Assembly (NCBI GenBank): GCA_963717195.1
Contig: CAVQVR010000006.1
Coordinates: 124,001-188,000, forward strand
From: JACDAE01 sp963717195
GTDB lineage: Bacteria > Chloroflexota > Ktedonobacteria > Ktedonobacterales > Ktedonobacteraceae
Direction: 5' to 3'
Length of the DNA stretch: 64,000 bases
In this document: positions 7,787 through 16,707 of the stretch, piece after piece
Layout: the number at the start of each line of letters is the position of its first letter
How positions within the stretch are numbered: position 1 is the first letter of the stretch
Translations under genes and position numbers: made by a program
The notes under the pieces: model-generated
Seen by the model: the letters and a program-made list of their open reading frames with translations, nothing else
What the model was told of the DNA's origin: nothing
Databases searched by the model: none

Positions 7787-8539
7787 TTTACGGGTACTTG
7801 TCGTAATAGAAGGACGCCGCAGATAGAGTGGTTCGAGTAACAGAGGATCATCCTCTTCGCCATTGCGCAGGCGTTGGAACGCCAACAGCGCAAGTACCGA
7901 ACTTCGGCGGGCAGATTGCAGCCCTGGAACAAAGAGACAATTTTCCTGCATGTGTGCATGCAATGCCTGATGTGAGGCCGCACTTATCTCTCCACAAAAG
8001 AGGAACGGCGGCAATGAGCGTTCTCCCGGCACGCCCACCCATTCATTCACATGTTCCAGTAAATAAGCACTCAGGCGTTGCGGCGATAACAAAAGATAGT
8101 CACTGAGCTGGCGCATACGATAGGTCACACATCCATCGAGCTCAGATACTTCATCGAACATGTAAGAGGCAGCGTAAAGTTCACCGCGCCCAGCCTCAAG
8201 GATAGCACAGACAGGTGCACGCCATTGCCGTTGTTGGGCCGCAATACTATCTAAAGTACTCACGCCCACCAAAGGTTTTTTTAACGCAAAGGCCAGAGCT
8301 TTCGCGGTAGAAAGTGCGACGCGCACACCATTGAACGAACCTGGACCAGTCGCTACTGCCACAGCATCTATCTGTTCCATCGTCAACTGGTTTTCAGCCA
8401 GCATGCGCTGAATGTGGCCTAAGAGTTCAACGCTGTGATTGGTTCCAGCGTGCCACACATATTCGCCAGGCAATTCATCTTCGGTGCATAATGCAATGCT
8501 GGACTGGCGCGTAGAGGTATCAAGAGCTAGCAGTAGCAT
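7721..8539 (-). CDS. tsaB: TsaB, scaffold subunit of the t6A synthesis complex
   Basis: TsaB dimerises with TsaD and is required for tRNA t6A37 formation. The N-terminus MLLLALDTSTRQSSIAL and the block VATGPGSFNGVRVALSTAKALAFAL are diagnostic. The ATG at 8539 was chosen because the family begins exactly there; it overlaps the end of tsaE by 20 nt, indicating coupled translation. Length is 272 residues, longer than the usual ~230. The extra C-terminal tail is encoded partly by the 39-bp tandem repeat (RVLLGGINPP...), so the tail may have been created or extended by repeat expansion. Confidence 0.9.
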   Translation of the reverse strand: MLLLALDTSTRQSSIALCTEDELPGEYVWHAGTNHSVELLGHIQRMLAENQLTMEQIDAVAVATGPGSFNGVRVALSTAKALAFALKKPLVGVSTLDSIAAQQRQWRAPVCAILEAGRGELYAASYMFDEVSELDGCVTYRMRQLSDYLLLSPQRLSAYLLEHVNEWVGVPGERSLPPFLFCGEISAASHQALHAHMQENCLFVPGLQSARRSSVLALLAFQRLRNGEEDDPLLLEPLYLRRPSITTSTRKRVLLGGINPPRGKGALPSDVN

Positions 8540-9110
8540 AAGTATTTTTCTGAAACTGTCGTAACAATTCACAATAGCGTGTGCCTGTCGCAGTAAGTAG
8601 CAGGCTACGCTTCGTTTCACTCATTGGCTTCAGACGGATACGCAAGTGACCGTCCAACCAGAGTGCAGCGGCTTTGTCTGCCCATTCGACCACACAGACA
8701 CCAGAGCCGTCGTAAAAGTAGTCTTCAAAACCGAGATCGAGAATCTCCTCAGGGTCATCAAGGCGATAGAGATCAAAGTGATAGAGAGCTGGACCTCGTT
8801 GTGAGGAAGTTCCGAATTGTGCATTCGACGATGGCTGTTGACCAGAGTACTCCTTCAGAAGGGTAAAGGTCGGGCTGCTGACCAGTTCGGAGATCCCCAT
8901 ACCCATAGCAAGTCCCTGAGTGAAGGTCGTTTTGCCGGAGCCAAGCTGTCCTTCGAGCAATAATAGCTCGCCGCCGCGCAGAAGGTCACCCAGGCGCATG
9001 CCCAGGCGCTGTGTCTGCGCGGAGCTATGACTAACAATATCAAGCGTGCACGTTACATCTTCTTGCGTATTATCAACCAAACAAACAACCTCACCAATCT
9101 CCAGACTCAT
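8520..9110 (-). CDS. tsaE: TsaE, ATPase of the t6A synthesis complex
   Basis: P-loop ATPase that binds the TsaB-TsaD heterodimer and is needed for turnover in t6A synthesis. Seen are Walker A GQLGSGKTTF, the SSPTFTLLKEY block, and the YHFDLYRLDDPEEILDLGFEDY segment with the conserved acidic residues, followed by VVEWADKA. The N-terminus carries about 35 residues more than a minimal TsaE. The start is uncertain: ATG at 9110 is used, but TTG at 9125 is also open and neither has a clear ribosome-binding site. It is the first gene of the tsaE-tsaB-rimI-tsaD set. Confidence 0.92.
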   Translation of the reverse strand: MSLEIGEVVCLVDNTQEDVTCTLDIVSHSSAQTQRLGMRLGDLLRGGELLLLEGQLGSGKTTFTQGLAMGMGISELVSSPTFTLLKEYSGQQPSSNAQFGTSSQRGPALYHFDLYRLDDPEEILDLGFEDYFYDGSGVCVVEWADKAAALWLDGHLRIRLKPMSETKRSLLLTATGTRYCELLRQFQKNTYATASS

Positions 9111-9163
9111 AGCCACGTTGAACAATGTGTGTGATATTATAGCATACCGGCATGCAATTTAGC

Positions 9164-9667
9164 TCATCGAAGTTTGGCACCGCAACTACGGCAGTACAGC
9201 GCATTTGGACGCAAGGGATTACCACAATTGGGACAGCGGTTCGAACCAGCGGCTCCCGTTGTCGGGCCCGCACCTGCGCCAGGTGCAGATGATGGCGGCG
9301 GAGGAGGTGGCGCTGACGGTTGGGGTGACGGCGGCGCATAATTCATGGTTGGTGCAGGGCCGAGTTGATCCGCCGGATAGGGTTCGTTTTTGATCTCCTG
9401 CAATTGAGCCTCGCGGGTTTTCGCATCATGATCGAGCTCAAAGATGCTGGCACACAGACGACTCAGTTGCGTATCGGTTAGTGCACCCTGCTGATAAAGA
9501 TTCATAGCTACCTGGCCCAGCTCGTCCATCAACTGATGACGCTGCTCCATGAGCTTATCGATCTCAGTCTGCTTGCTACGAAGACGTAGCTGTTTCTGCG
9601 TTTCCCAGCTCGTGCGGTTCACGGCTGTATTGAAAAGATTCTTAGCAGATTCCATAAAGTCGGACAT
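9164..9667 (-). CDS. Zinc-ribbon protein with a coiled coil and Pro-rich linker
   Basis: A 167-residue protein of unknown function. Residues 1-95 are predicted helical and charged (RLRSKQTEIDKLMEQRHQLMDELG), then a Pro/Gly/Ala-rich linker (about 100-140) follows, and the C-terminus is a double-CxxC zinc ribbon (CPNCGNPLRPNALYCRSCG). This layout is common among bacterial zinc-ribbon regulators and membrane-associated adaptors, but no enzymatic domain is visible. A clear GGAGGGCAG precedes the ATG at 9667. It lies between yraN and tsaE on the same strand. Confidence 0.75.
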   Translation of the reverse strand: MSDFMESAKNLFNTAVNRTSWETQKQLRLRSKQTEIDKLMEQRHQLMDELGQVAMNLYQQGALTDTQLSRLCASIFELDHDAKTREAQLQEIKNEPYPADQLGPAPTMNYAPPSPQPSAPPPPPPSSAPGAGAGPTTGAAGSNRCPNCGNPLRPNALYCRSCGAKLR

Positions 9668-9697
9668 TCTCTGCCCTCCATAAGCATATTATTTATA

Positions 9698-9767
9698 GTA
9701 GGGGCACCCCCTTGTGGGTGCCCACATGGCGGTCCCTACGCGACGGACGCGATAAATCGGGTCCCTA
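9698..9767. repeat. Dispersed GC-rich repeats downstream of yraN
   Basis: Contains a small inverted repeat (GGGGCACCC...GGGTGCCC) followed by CGACGGACGCGATAAATCGG and GTCCCTAC, the core of the family found throughout the window. The TAG stop codon of yraN (9765-9767, minus strand) is formed by the repeat terminus GTAGGGAC. Confidence 0.75.
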
Positions 9768-10166
9768 CTCACTGATTGCGTGTTGATAGATACGGATTTC
9801 TTCGAGTTTGCCGCTCCTACTTAATTGTACCGCGACGACATCGACACGCCACGAGCGTTCAGAGCAGGCATGTAGACCAATATAGTGATGTGCCACCTCT
9901 ACGATTTTGCGTTGTTTGCGTAGATTCACGGCCTCTTCAGGCAGACCGTAAGCAGTACCACGGCGGGTTTTCACCTCTACGAAGACCAGGTCTTGTGCAT
10001 GCTCGGCGACCAGGTCGATCTCGCCGTGGCGGCAACGATAATTGCGTTCCAGGATATCATACCCCATACTGAGCAATTTTTCAGCGGCCAGGCGTTCCCC
10101 CAGCCGACCAAGTCCCTGCCGTGCTGTTGTATCGGTAGCGCGGCCTTCAGGCGTTGTGTCTATCAG
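9765..10166 (-). CDS. yraN: YraN/UPF0102 family nuclease-like protein
   Basis: Member of the YraN family, which has a restriction-endonuclease-like fold and unknown cellular role. The core NYRCRHGEIDLVA...LVFVEVKTRRG carries the expected E-x-D...E-x-K active-site pattern, followed by VNLRKQRKI. Family homology extends upstream of the first ATG (10076) as RQGLGRLGERLAAEKLLSMG, in frame and without a stop, so the true start is further up. No ATG, GTG or TTG exists there; the CTG at 10164-10166, preceded by AGAGGGG, is the best candidate and gives 133 residues, the normal length. The stop codon lies in a dispersed repeat. Confidence 0.85.
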   Translation of the reverse strand: MIDTTPEGRATDTTARQGLGRLGERLAAEKLLSMGYDILERNYRCRHGEIDLVAEHAQDLVFVEVKTRRGTAYGLPEEAVNLRKQRKIVEVAHHYIGLHACSERSWRVDVVAVQLSRSGKLEEIRIYQHAISE

Positions 10167-10244
10167 GCACCCCTCTTATCCACATAACTATCTACGTAAT
10201 CCTGCCCGTTTGTGTTGTGATTTAAGGAATGAGCGCAATTAATA

Positions 10245-10355
10245 CGGACGGGTTTATAATGGGTACCGGACGGGCTTATAAATTGCGCCCCTACACCATT
10301 GGTATCGGATCGGTTTATAATGGGTTCCGGACGGGCTTATAAATCGTGCCCCTAC
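10245..10355. repeat. Two tandem copies of a 61-bp dispersed repeat
   Basis: Copies start at 10245 and 10306, 61 bp apart. Each contains CGG..CGGTTTATAATGGG, then CCGGACGGGCTTATAAAT and a GCCCCTAC end. They belong to the same family as the short repeats at 28514, 29341 and 57153. Confidence 0.85.
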
Positions 10356-10792
10356 ATGTGCCTTTATCCGAGTGGTTATTTCAAGGTACAATTGCGCTTG
10401 ATTTAGAAGCCTTTCGAGATCAGTGTATCACACTATGTATATCCTGGGAACAGTTTTTAAAACAAAGACGAGGATTTTTGAGTTCCCTGTACTGGCGGTT
10501 TCGCAACCTGCGACTGGAAGGGAAAAAGAGAGGCGAGGCTCATCCATGACACTGAAGAATGACGTTCCGGCATTCCGGTATTCCGGTCTACACAATGTTT
10601 TTTTCTGCGAGGCGTAATGTGTGTTCTCTGGACAAGAGAAGGAAGGTGTATATTAGTTCCAATACCTGTTTCTAGTATACGGAATAGAAACGGAAAAGCA
10701 AGTATGTTCTGCTATTGCCGCCATATCAATCGTTCCTATTTACATATTTTTAATATATAATAAATGCATTAATTTGGTAAAGGATAGATCAC
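10356..10792. other. Intergenic region upstream of thiO
   Basis: No gene is clear. A short plus-strand frame (GTG at 10346 or 10358 to 10549, up to 67 codons, ending RLEGKKRGEAHP) has plausible composition but no recognised family and no ribosome-binding site. The last 100 bases before thiO are AT-rich (TATTTTTAATATATAATAAATG) and probably hold its promoter. No TPP-riboswitch core was seen. Confidence 0.5.
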
Positions 10793-11914
10793 ATGCGTAC
10801 AACAGATGCCCTCATTATTGGAGGCGGCGTCATTGGCTGTGCGATAGCTTACTTTCTACGCAAAAAGCAGGTGAACGTCATCCTACTGGAGCGTGGTGAG
10901 ATTGGTGGGCAGGCTTCCAGCGCTGCGGCTGGTTTGCTTGCGCCACTTGGGCCGCTCTCTGGGCCTGGACCATTTGCTGACCTGATTCTTGCGGGCTTTT
11001 CTTCCCTGTCATCTCTTGTTCCAGAATTGGAGGAGACGAGCGGAATCCGTATGGGTTATGAACGAACGGGAGCTTTACGCACGATACGGAATCCAAAACG
11101 CGTTACCCATTTGCAGAAACGGCTCAAGAACTGGCAACCATTGGGATTGCAACTCTACTGGCTCAGTGGGGAGGAAGCACGGCAACGGGAGCCGCTTTTA
11201 GCTCCTGATATCTGCGCTGCCGTCTACGCTCCTGAAGAATCACAGATACAGGCTTCCTGCGTGGTTCAAGCGTTCGCTCGTGCCGCACAGCTTGCAGGGG
11301 CAGAGATCTATCCTCAGCAGGAAGTAAACGGGATTATCACACAGAATAAGAGAGTGGTAGGAGTACGTACAACGCAGGGCGAGACGATTGGTTGTGACAG
11401 GCTTATTCTTGCTTCTGGAGCCTGGGCAGCACAATGTAATGCATGGTTGGATATTACTCTCCCAATTACACCTTTGCATGGTCAATTGATTGTGTTGCTC
11501 CAGCCAGCGCCACGCCTCAAGCACATTGTCTTTGGCGAGGCAGCTTATCTGGCACCAAAGGGAGATAGACTTCTGATTGGTGCAACAAAGGAGGAGATGG
11601 GCTTTGATACAAGCGTAATGGAAGAGGGTAGTTCGTGGCTATATGCAACTGCGACACGGCTCATTCCTGCGCTTGCGGAAGGCAAAATTCAGGCATCGTG
11701 GGCGGGGTTGCGACCAAAGACGCCTGATAGCCATCCCATTGTGGATTTTCTCGCGCCATGGGAGAATGTGCTGGTTGCAGCGGGTCATAATAGTGTGGGG
11801 GTTATTTTGAGTGCGATCACGGGGCAATGTCTTGCTGAGATGGTTACGACGGGAAATACGCCGCATCTTATGCAGCCTTTTTCGCTGGAGCGGTTTTTAT
11901 CTGTTGAGCCTTGA
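10793..11914 (+). CDS. thiO: Glycine oxidase ThiO
   Basis: FAD-dependent D-amino-acid-oxidase-fold enzyme that oxidises glycine to iminoglycine, used for the thiazole part of thiamine. The dinucleotide-binding motif GGGVIG is at residues 10-15, followed by the ADP-binding acidic residue in ILLERGEIGGQASSAAAG. The block LAPKGDRLLIGATKEEMGFD and the end motif WAGLRPKTPDSHPIVD...AAGHNSVGVILS are typical of ThiO. Length (373) is normal. No thiS or thiG is adjacent, but thiL is 5 kb away. A weak AAAGGAT precedes the ATG. Sarcosine-oxidase-like relatives cannot be fully excluded. Confidence 0.87.
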   Translation: MRTTDALIIGGGVIGCAIAYFLRKKQVNVILLERGEIGGQASSAAAGLLAPLGPLSGPGPFADLILAGFSSLSSLVPELEETSGIRMGYERTGALRTIRNPKRVTHLQKRLKNWQPLGLQLYWLSGEEARQREPLLAPDICAAVYAPEESQIQASCVVQAFARAAQLAGAEIYPQQEVNGIITQNKRVVGVRTTQGETIGCDRLILASGAWAAQCNAWLDITLPITPLHGQLIVLLQPAPRLKHIVFGEAAYLAPKGDRLLIGATKEEMGFDTSVMEEGSSWLYATATRLIPALAEGKIQASWAGLRPKTPDSHPIVDFLAPWENVLVAAGHNSVGVILSAITGQCLAEMVTTGNTPHLMQPFSLERFLSVEP

Positions 11915-11973
11915 TGTTGAGTTTTTGAAGTGAAGGAATATAAGGAAGTAAATTTACATGCAGAAAGCGTACA

Positions 11974-12699
11974 TTGAAGGATTTAATCAATATGGTAGAT
12001 CCAGCATGGCCCCTTGTTCAGGAATGGGTTACAACGGCCCGTAATCAGGTTGAGATGCTGCCCGTCGATAGAAGGAGAGGAGAAGAGACGCTACTTCACC
12101 TCCAGGTAACTACACGATCACCAATGGGAGCCATTGCACTTGAAAGCGGTGGTATTCTTATCGATCATGGATGGTTACGTTTTCTTGGATCGGGTCATGA
12201 GCGAATGCAAGGGAATTTGCGAACCTGGAATAGTGGAGAGATTCTTGAGAGCCATCGTCTGAAAGATGCTCTTATTATTGCCCATGATGTAATTGGTGGC
12301 TTTTTTGCTTTAAACGGTGGTGCATTTCCAGGGAAACTCGGCACAGTTTTCTACTTCGCACCGGATACACTCAAATGGGAGAGCACAGATAAATCGTACT
12401 CCGATTTGCTGATGTGGGCGCTAGCTGGAGATGTAGGACTATTCTATGAGAATATGCGCTGGCCAGGCTGGGAGAATGATGTTTCCGTTCTAAGTGGTGA
12501 TCGAGGAATATTCATCTATTCATTTGTTTTTACGCAACGAGATATTCCAGTTGCGGAACGTACGCGGCGTGCAGTTTCTATGCATGAGTTGTGGAACCTG
12601 TATGCTGATCTAGCACGACAGCTTGAAGATTTGCCGCCAGGGACACCGATACAATTCGTCATTGAGAAAGATGTTCAGCAAACAGAAGGAAAAGGATAA
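11974..12699 (+). CDS. DUF2625 family protein
   Basis: A 241-residue protein of unknown function. The pattern DPAWPLVQEWV..A.N.VE.LP, then LLHLQVTTRSPMGAIA.E.GGI.IDHGWLRFLGSG, matches my recollection of the DUF2625 family. It is soluble, has no signal peptide, and shows no enzymatic motif I can name. The start is the TTG at 11974, since the first in-frame ATG (11992) would cut into the conserved N-terminus; neither has a strong ribosome-binding site. It stands alone on the plus strand between thiO and a convergent phosphotransferase. Confidence 0.7.
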   Translation: MKDLINMVDPAWPLVQEWVTTARNQVEMLPVDRRRGEETLLHLQVTTRSPMGAIALESGGILIDHGWLRFLGSGHERMQGNLRTWNSGEILESHRLKDALIIAHDVIGGFFALNGGAFPGKLGTVFYFAPDTLKWESTDKSYSDLLMWALAGDVGLFYENMRWPGWENDVSVLSGDRGIFIYSFVFTQRDIPVAERTRRAVSMHELWNLYADLARQLEDLPPGTPIQFVIEKDVQQTEGKG

Positions 12700-12755
12700 G
12701 TGCGGTTCGTGACCCGGTGGCGAGGATTAGACAAAATATCGCTAAGATTATTCAT

Positions 12756-13674
12756 TCATGGGAGAAATTTTTTAATTTCTATACTCCTCTTGAGAGCCCA
12801 TTGGGTCTTGCGCCAATCCTCATGAATTGCAGCATCGTAGATTTCAGCAAGCCCAATGTGTAACTGGTAGCAGGCAAGACGCTCATGAGAATGGGAAAAT
12901 CCTGGGAGATATGACTCAAAATATGCCGCCTGCGCAGCCATACAGTCAAGCCATGGGCGCCAGAAGAAGGTGTTTGCAATATCAAATAATGGATCGCCGT
13001 ATTTTGCATTTGCCCAATCGAGCACGGCGGTAATACGTTGATCGTCAGTGAGAACATTGTTTGCACCAAAATCTCCGTGGATTAGAGAGCGCTCCTCAGG
13101 ACAATATTTCACGAGAGAGGTAAAGGTTGTACTTATCTCCTCGAACATTGCTTGATTTTTAGAGGGGAGAACGTGTCTCCAATTATGAATCTGAGGATCA
13201 AGGATGGAAAGGAGAAATTGCTGCCACGTCTCATAGGCTCCTTGTCCCTGTGCATCAAAATCTCCAAAACCAGATGTATGATCCATGGAGTAATCGTTCA
13301 GAGCGAGCCAGACTTCGGTGGTTGGCTGAAGCAACTGTTTTAGAGTCTGATCATCGACATCTTGAAGGGTGATGCCAGGCATTTTTTCTGTCAAACAGAA
13401 GGCATGTTGCTCATCAATATATCCAACCTGGATGACTTCTGGAATAGGGATTTTTTCGGAATGGAAATGACTATAGGCATAGTCATCTTTTTGAAAGCCT
13501 GCGATGCTTTTGTTAATGCGGATGACGCACTCTTTTCCAGCGTGTTCGTATGAAAAGGCTTGTGATTCTTCACCTTCGACAAGTTGGTAAATATTGCCTG
13601 CTTCGCCTGCAAGTTGTTTCTGGAGGAAGGCTGTTATTTCTTCTGGTGCAGAGTTGTGTCTTCTTCTTGCTCAT
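12756..13674 (-). pseudogene. Aminoglycoside phosphotransferase-family protein, frameshifted near the start
   Basis: APH/choline-kinase-like fold that would phosphorylate a small molecule with ATP. The catalytic loop LIHGDFGANNVL and the Mg-binding VLDWANAKYGDPLFDIA are intact. Homologous sequence extends upstream of the first possible start (13394) as ...NIYQLVEGEESQAFSYEH and further, but that frame has no start codon. An ATG at 13674 (MSKKKTQL) is in a different frame and joins to it (APEEITAFLQKQLAG) if one base near 13648-13653 is removed; the total of 919 nt is one more than a multiple of three. This may be a real frameshift or a sequence error. Substrate is unknown. It is divergent from the hydrolase at 13710. 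Confidence 0.75.
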
Positions 13675-13709
13675 GTTTAGAAGTATATTATATAAGAAAG
13701 GATACTATA

Positions 13710-14414
13710 ATGAAATCTCCGCTCGTTTTTATCCATGGTTCAGGCGATAACAGGTATGCATGGCGCTTGCAGGTTGAGCATTTTGGAAAGGAGCAGGCAT
13801 TTGCGATAGATCTGCCAGGGCATGGAGAGCGGGTTGATACGCTGCCTGCTGAGGTGACGGTGCAAGGTTATGCAAAGGCAGTTTATGAGATAGTAAAGGA
13901 TGAATTGAAGTTGGAGCGGCCTGTGATTGTGGGACATTCCCTGGGTGGGGCAATTGCGTTGATGATGGCGCTGGACTATGGAAATGAGCTGAGTGGGCTG
14001 ATTTTGATAGGGACGGGAGCACGTTTGCGAGTTTATCCTACCTTTCTGATGGAAACGTTGAAGTTTCCAGATGTGGCACGACGGCACATAGTTGAAACCT
14101 GCTTGATACCGGAGCATGTCCCAACGCTTGCTGAGGCCATTTTGGAGGAACAGGGAATGCCACAAGCAGGTATTCTTTATCGTGATCTCAAAGCTTGCGA
14201 TATATTTGATGTGATGTTGCGACTACATGAAATAACGGTGCCAACGCTGATTATTTGTGGTAGGGAGGACAGGCTCACGCCACCGAAATACAGTCAATTC
14301 CTGGCAGAGAATCTTAAAGAGGCAGAGTTACACATTGTTCCTGACGCCAGACATTATGTGATGAGGGAGCAGGGGGAGATGGTGAATAGGGTGATTGAGG
14401 AATGGATGGCGTAG
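13710..14414 (+). CDS. Alpha/beta-fold hydrolase
   Basis: A 234-residue alpha/beta hydrolase of the ester/lactone type. Oxyanion-hole block FIHGSGDNRYAWR, nucleophile elbow GHSLGG, catalytic Asp in IICGREDRLTPP and catalytic His in PDARHYVMREQ are all in place. The start is the ATG at 13710, preceded by AAAGGA; the longer frame from 13584 lies over the divergent gene. The 35-bp gap to that divergent gene must hold both promoters. The stop codon TAG is the first part of the palindromic repeat at 14411, so the repeat sets the C-terminus. Substrate unknown. Confidence 0.85.
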   Translation: MKSPLVFIHGSGDNRYAWRLQVEHFGKEQAFAIDLPGHGERVDTLPAEVTVQGYAKAVYEIVKDELKLERPVIVGHSLGGAIALMMALDYGNELSGLILIGTGARLRVYPTFLMETLKFPDVARRHIVETCLIPEHVPTLAEAILEEQGMPQAGILYRDLKACDIFDVMLRLHEITVPTLIICGREDRLTPPKYSQFLAENLKEAELHIVPDARHYVMREQGEMVNRVIEEWMA

Positions 14415-14495
14415 GGGCCACGTTTACGACGCCCAGGTATGTCCAGTACATTGATCATCCCGGACACACCTGGGCGTCGTAAACGTGGCCCCTAC
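14411..14495. repeat. Long palindromic repeat after the hydrolase gene
   Basis: Perfect 28-bp arms (14411-14438 and 14468-14495) starting GTAGGGGCC and containing ACGACGCCCAGGT. The hydrolase stop codon is inside the left arm. It may act as a terminator before yebC. It has the same design as the palindrome at 16708. Confidence 0.9.
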
Positions 14496-14645
14496 AATGA
14501 ATGAAGATTGTTCCCTCTCGACGCTCGACATGAGTTCGTGTTACAATACCCCAAAAGCTTATACATTTAGCACAAGCGTACGAATATGCCATCGTGCATA
14601 CTTTTTATAAGCGGCTCAAGATGAAATTAGCAGGGGAGCAAAGAT

Positions 14646-15428
14646 ATGTCAGGACATTCAAAATGGGCACAGATTCGGCGCTCGAAGGGCGTCAATGATG
14701 CGCGGCGAGGACAGTTATTTACGCGGTTGGGACGTGAGATTGTAGTAGCAGTACGCGAAGGTGGGGGCGGCGATCCGGATGCGAATTTCCGCCTACGTAT
14801 GGCAGTGCAGCGAGCACGAGATGCAAATATGCCGATGGACAATATTGAGCGCACGATCAAGCGTGCAAGTGGCGGCACGGAAGGGAATAATCTCGAAGAG
14901 ATTACCTATGAAGGGTACGGTCCAGGCGGCACGGCAATCATCGTACAAACGCTTACCGAGAATCGTAATCGTACCGTGGCCGATGTACGCAACGCCTTCA
15001 ACCGCAATGTTGGCAACATGGGTGAAAATGGCTGCGTCGACTGGTTGTTTGAAAACAAGGGTGTGATTGAGGTCGAGCTGGAGGGACACGATCCCGATGA
15101 ACTTTCGCTAGAGGCTATTGATCTGGGAGCAGATGACGTTGAACCGGTGGGAGCAGATGATACAACATTAACGATCTATACCGATCCTTCTGAGATGGAA
15201 AATGTTCGGCAAGGATTAGAAGAGAGGAAGTACAAAATCGTCAAGGCCGAAACGACGATGGTGCCAAAGACGAAAGCCGAACTGACCGATGAGAAGGTCG
15301 CACACCAGGCGATTCGCTTGATTGAAAGGCTTGAAGAGCTGGACGATGTACAGAATGTGTACACCAACGCTGACTTTCCAGAGTCGTTGCAGCTCGTACC
15401 AGGATTAGCAGGGTTAGATGGAGGATAA
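14646..15428 (+). CDS. yebC: YebC/PmpR family protein
   Basis: YebC-family protein, long described as a DNA-binding regulator and more recently linked to translation of proline-rich stretches. The hallmark N-terminus MSGHSKWAQIRRSK is followed by FTRLGREI, then the N-R-T..D.R..F...G..MGENG.V.W.F block, then the C-terminal domain. Length is 260 residues, slightly longer than usual because of a C-terminal extension (ESLQLVPGLAGLDGG). A GGAG precedes the ATG. It overlaps ruvC by 11 nt, so translation is coupled; yebC-ruvC-ruvA is the common bacterial order. Confidence 0.95.
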   Translation: MSGHSKWAQIRRSKGVNDARRGQLFTRLGREIVVAVREGGGGDPDANFRLRMAVQRARDANMPMDNIERTIKRASGGTEGNNLEEITYEGYGPGGTAIIVQTLTENRNRTVADVRNAFNRNVGNMGENGCVDWLFENKGVIEVELEGHDPDELSLEAIDLGADDVEPVGADDTTLTIYTDPSEMENVRQGLEERKYKIVKAETTMVPKTKAELTDEKVAHQAIRLIERLEELDDVQNVYTNADFPESLQLVPGLAGLDGG

Positions 15429-15957
15429 AGTACTCGAACTTCCACCATCTCCAGGTTCGCGTGTCGCGCTGGGAATTGATCCGGGGACGGCAATCGTGGG
15501 ATATGCAGTGGTCATGGCGCAGGGAAGTGACCTGCGCATGCTCGTCTGTGATGTAATTACAACTCCTGCAAAGATGGAGCTGGCACAACGGTTACAGCTT
15601 ATTTATAGTGGGCTCAGTAGCATTATTGCCAAATACAAGCCGCAGGAAGCCGCGATGGAGGAGTTGTTCTTTGCCAAGAATGCACGCACAGCGATGACGG
15701 TTGGTCATGCACGTGGAGTTGCTATGCTGGCCCTGGCAAATGGTGGCCTCTCGGTAGCCGAGTATACTCCAAAACAGGTAAAGCAGGCGGTGACCGGATA
15801 CGGTGCGGCGGCGAAGGACCAGGTGGGAGAAATGGTACGCATTCTACTGAAGTTGAGCGCAGTGCCACGTCCCGATGATGCTGCTGACGCTGCCGCTGTA
15901 GCAATCTGCCATCTCAATACAATGCCATACTTTCAGTACCCTAAAGTGGGTCGATAA
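15418..15957 (+). CDS. ruvC: Holliday junction resolvase RuvC
   Basis: Dimeric RNase H-fold nuclease that cuts Holliday junctions with RuvAB. The four acidic active-site positions are visible: ALGIDPGTAIVGYA, then AAMEELFF, and DDAADAAAVAICH near the C-terminus. The conserved FFAKNARTAMTVGHARGV and TPKQVKQAVTGYGAAAKDQV segments are typical. At 179 residues it has an N-terminal extension of about 14 residues that overlaps the end of yebC. Confidence 0.95.
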   Translation: MEDKVLELPPSPGSRVALGIDPGTAIVGYAVVMAQGSDLRMLVCDVITTPAKMELAQRLQLIYSGLSSIIAKYKPQEAAMEELFFAKNARTAMTVGHARGVAMLALANGGLSVAEYTPKQVKQAVTGYGAAAKDQVGEMVRILLKLSAVPRPDDAADAAAVAICHLNTMPYFQYPKVGR

Positions 15958-16081
15958 AGGACCACTGGCACCCGCTTACCTTCAGAAAAAGAGGATACAG
16001 ATAAAAATCTGAGAAGTCAAAGTGCAGCAAAGGTATTTTACAGGCCAACTTTCATGAGAAGAAGAGGAATGGTCAAAGGGA

Positions 16082-16678
16082 ATGATTACAGGTATTCATG
16101 GAGTGCTGGAAGCCATCAAGGCGGATTGTGCAATTATACAAGCGGGAGGCTTCAGCATACGGGTTTTTGCGCCATCCTCTACGCTCAATCGGCTGGGTGA
16201 AGCCGGGGCGCAGGTTGCGCTCCATACCCATTTTCATGTACGGGAAGATGGAATGGCGCTCTATGGTTTTTCGACCGAAGAGGATCGCAATGCATTTGAG
16301 CGTTTGATCGATGTGAGCGGCGTCGGCCCAAAGGTAGGGCTGGCTCTGCTCTCGGTGATGGATGCGCCAACATTATATAAAGCGATTGCCGATGAAGATC
16401 AGCAGCGGCTGGGGCTGGCTCCAGGTGTGGGGAAGCGGCTGGCGGCACGGCTGATTTTGGAATTGAAGGGCAAGCTTCCGACGTTGCTTCCTGGCGGTGG
16501 TGGTGGAGTTGCAACGACACCGGGAGGAAGGATACAGGCGGAGGTGCTGGAAGCGTTGATCGGGCTTGGCTATACTAATGCGGAGGCACAGGCGGCGCTG
16601 GCGAAGATTCCTCAGGATGAGGCATTGACATTGGAGCAACAGGTGACTTACGCATTGCGCAGTTTTGCGCGAGGATGA
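16082..16678 (+). CDS. ruvA: Holliday junction DNA helicase subunit RuvA
   Basis: Tetrameric junction-binding protein that loads RuvB. The three domains are seen: OB-fold N-terminus (MITGIHGVLEAI...THFHVREDGMALYGF), tandem helix-hairpin-helix motifs (VSGVGPKVGLALLS and APGVGKRLAARLILELK), and the C-terminal RuvB-binding domain (EVLEALIGLGYTNAEAQAAL). Length 198 is normal. It starts 124 nt after ruvC. No ruvB follows; the next gene is thiL on the opposite strand, so ruvB must be elsewhere. Confidence 0.95.
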   Translation: MITGIHGVLEAIKADCAIIQAGGFSIRVFAPSSTLNRLGEAGAQVALHTHFHVREDGMALYGFSTEEDRNAFERLIDVSGVGPKVGLALLSVMDAPTLYKAIADEDQQRLGLAPGVGKRLAARLILELKGKLPTLLPGGGGGVATTPGGRIQAEVLEALIGLGYTNAEAQAALAKIPQDEALTLEQQVTYALRSFARG

Positions 16679-16707
16679 TTGTTCTAGTTCGCCTTCATCT
16701 GGCTGAT

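Noticed and set aside
10346..10549. 67-codon plus-strand frame
   Set aside because: Starts with GTG inside a dispersed repeat, has no ribosome-binding site and matches nothing known; kept only as a remark in the intergenic entry.
10600..10792. TPP riboswitch before thiO
   Set aside because: No CUGAGA-type core or paired helices characteristic of the TPP element were found in the leader.
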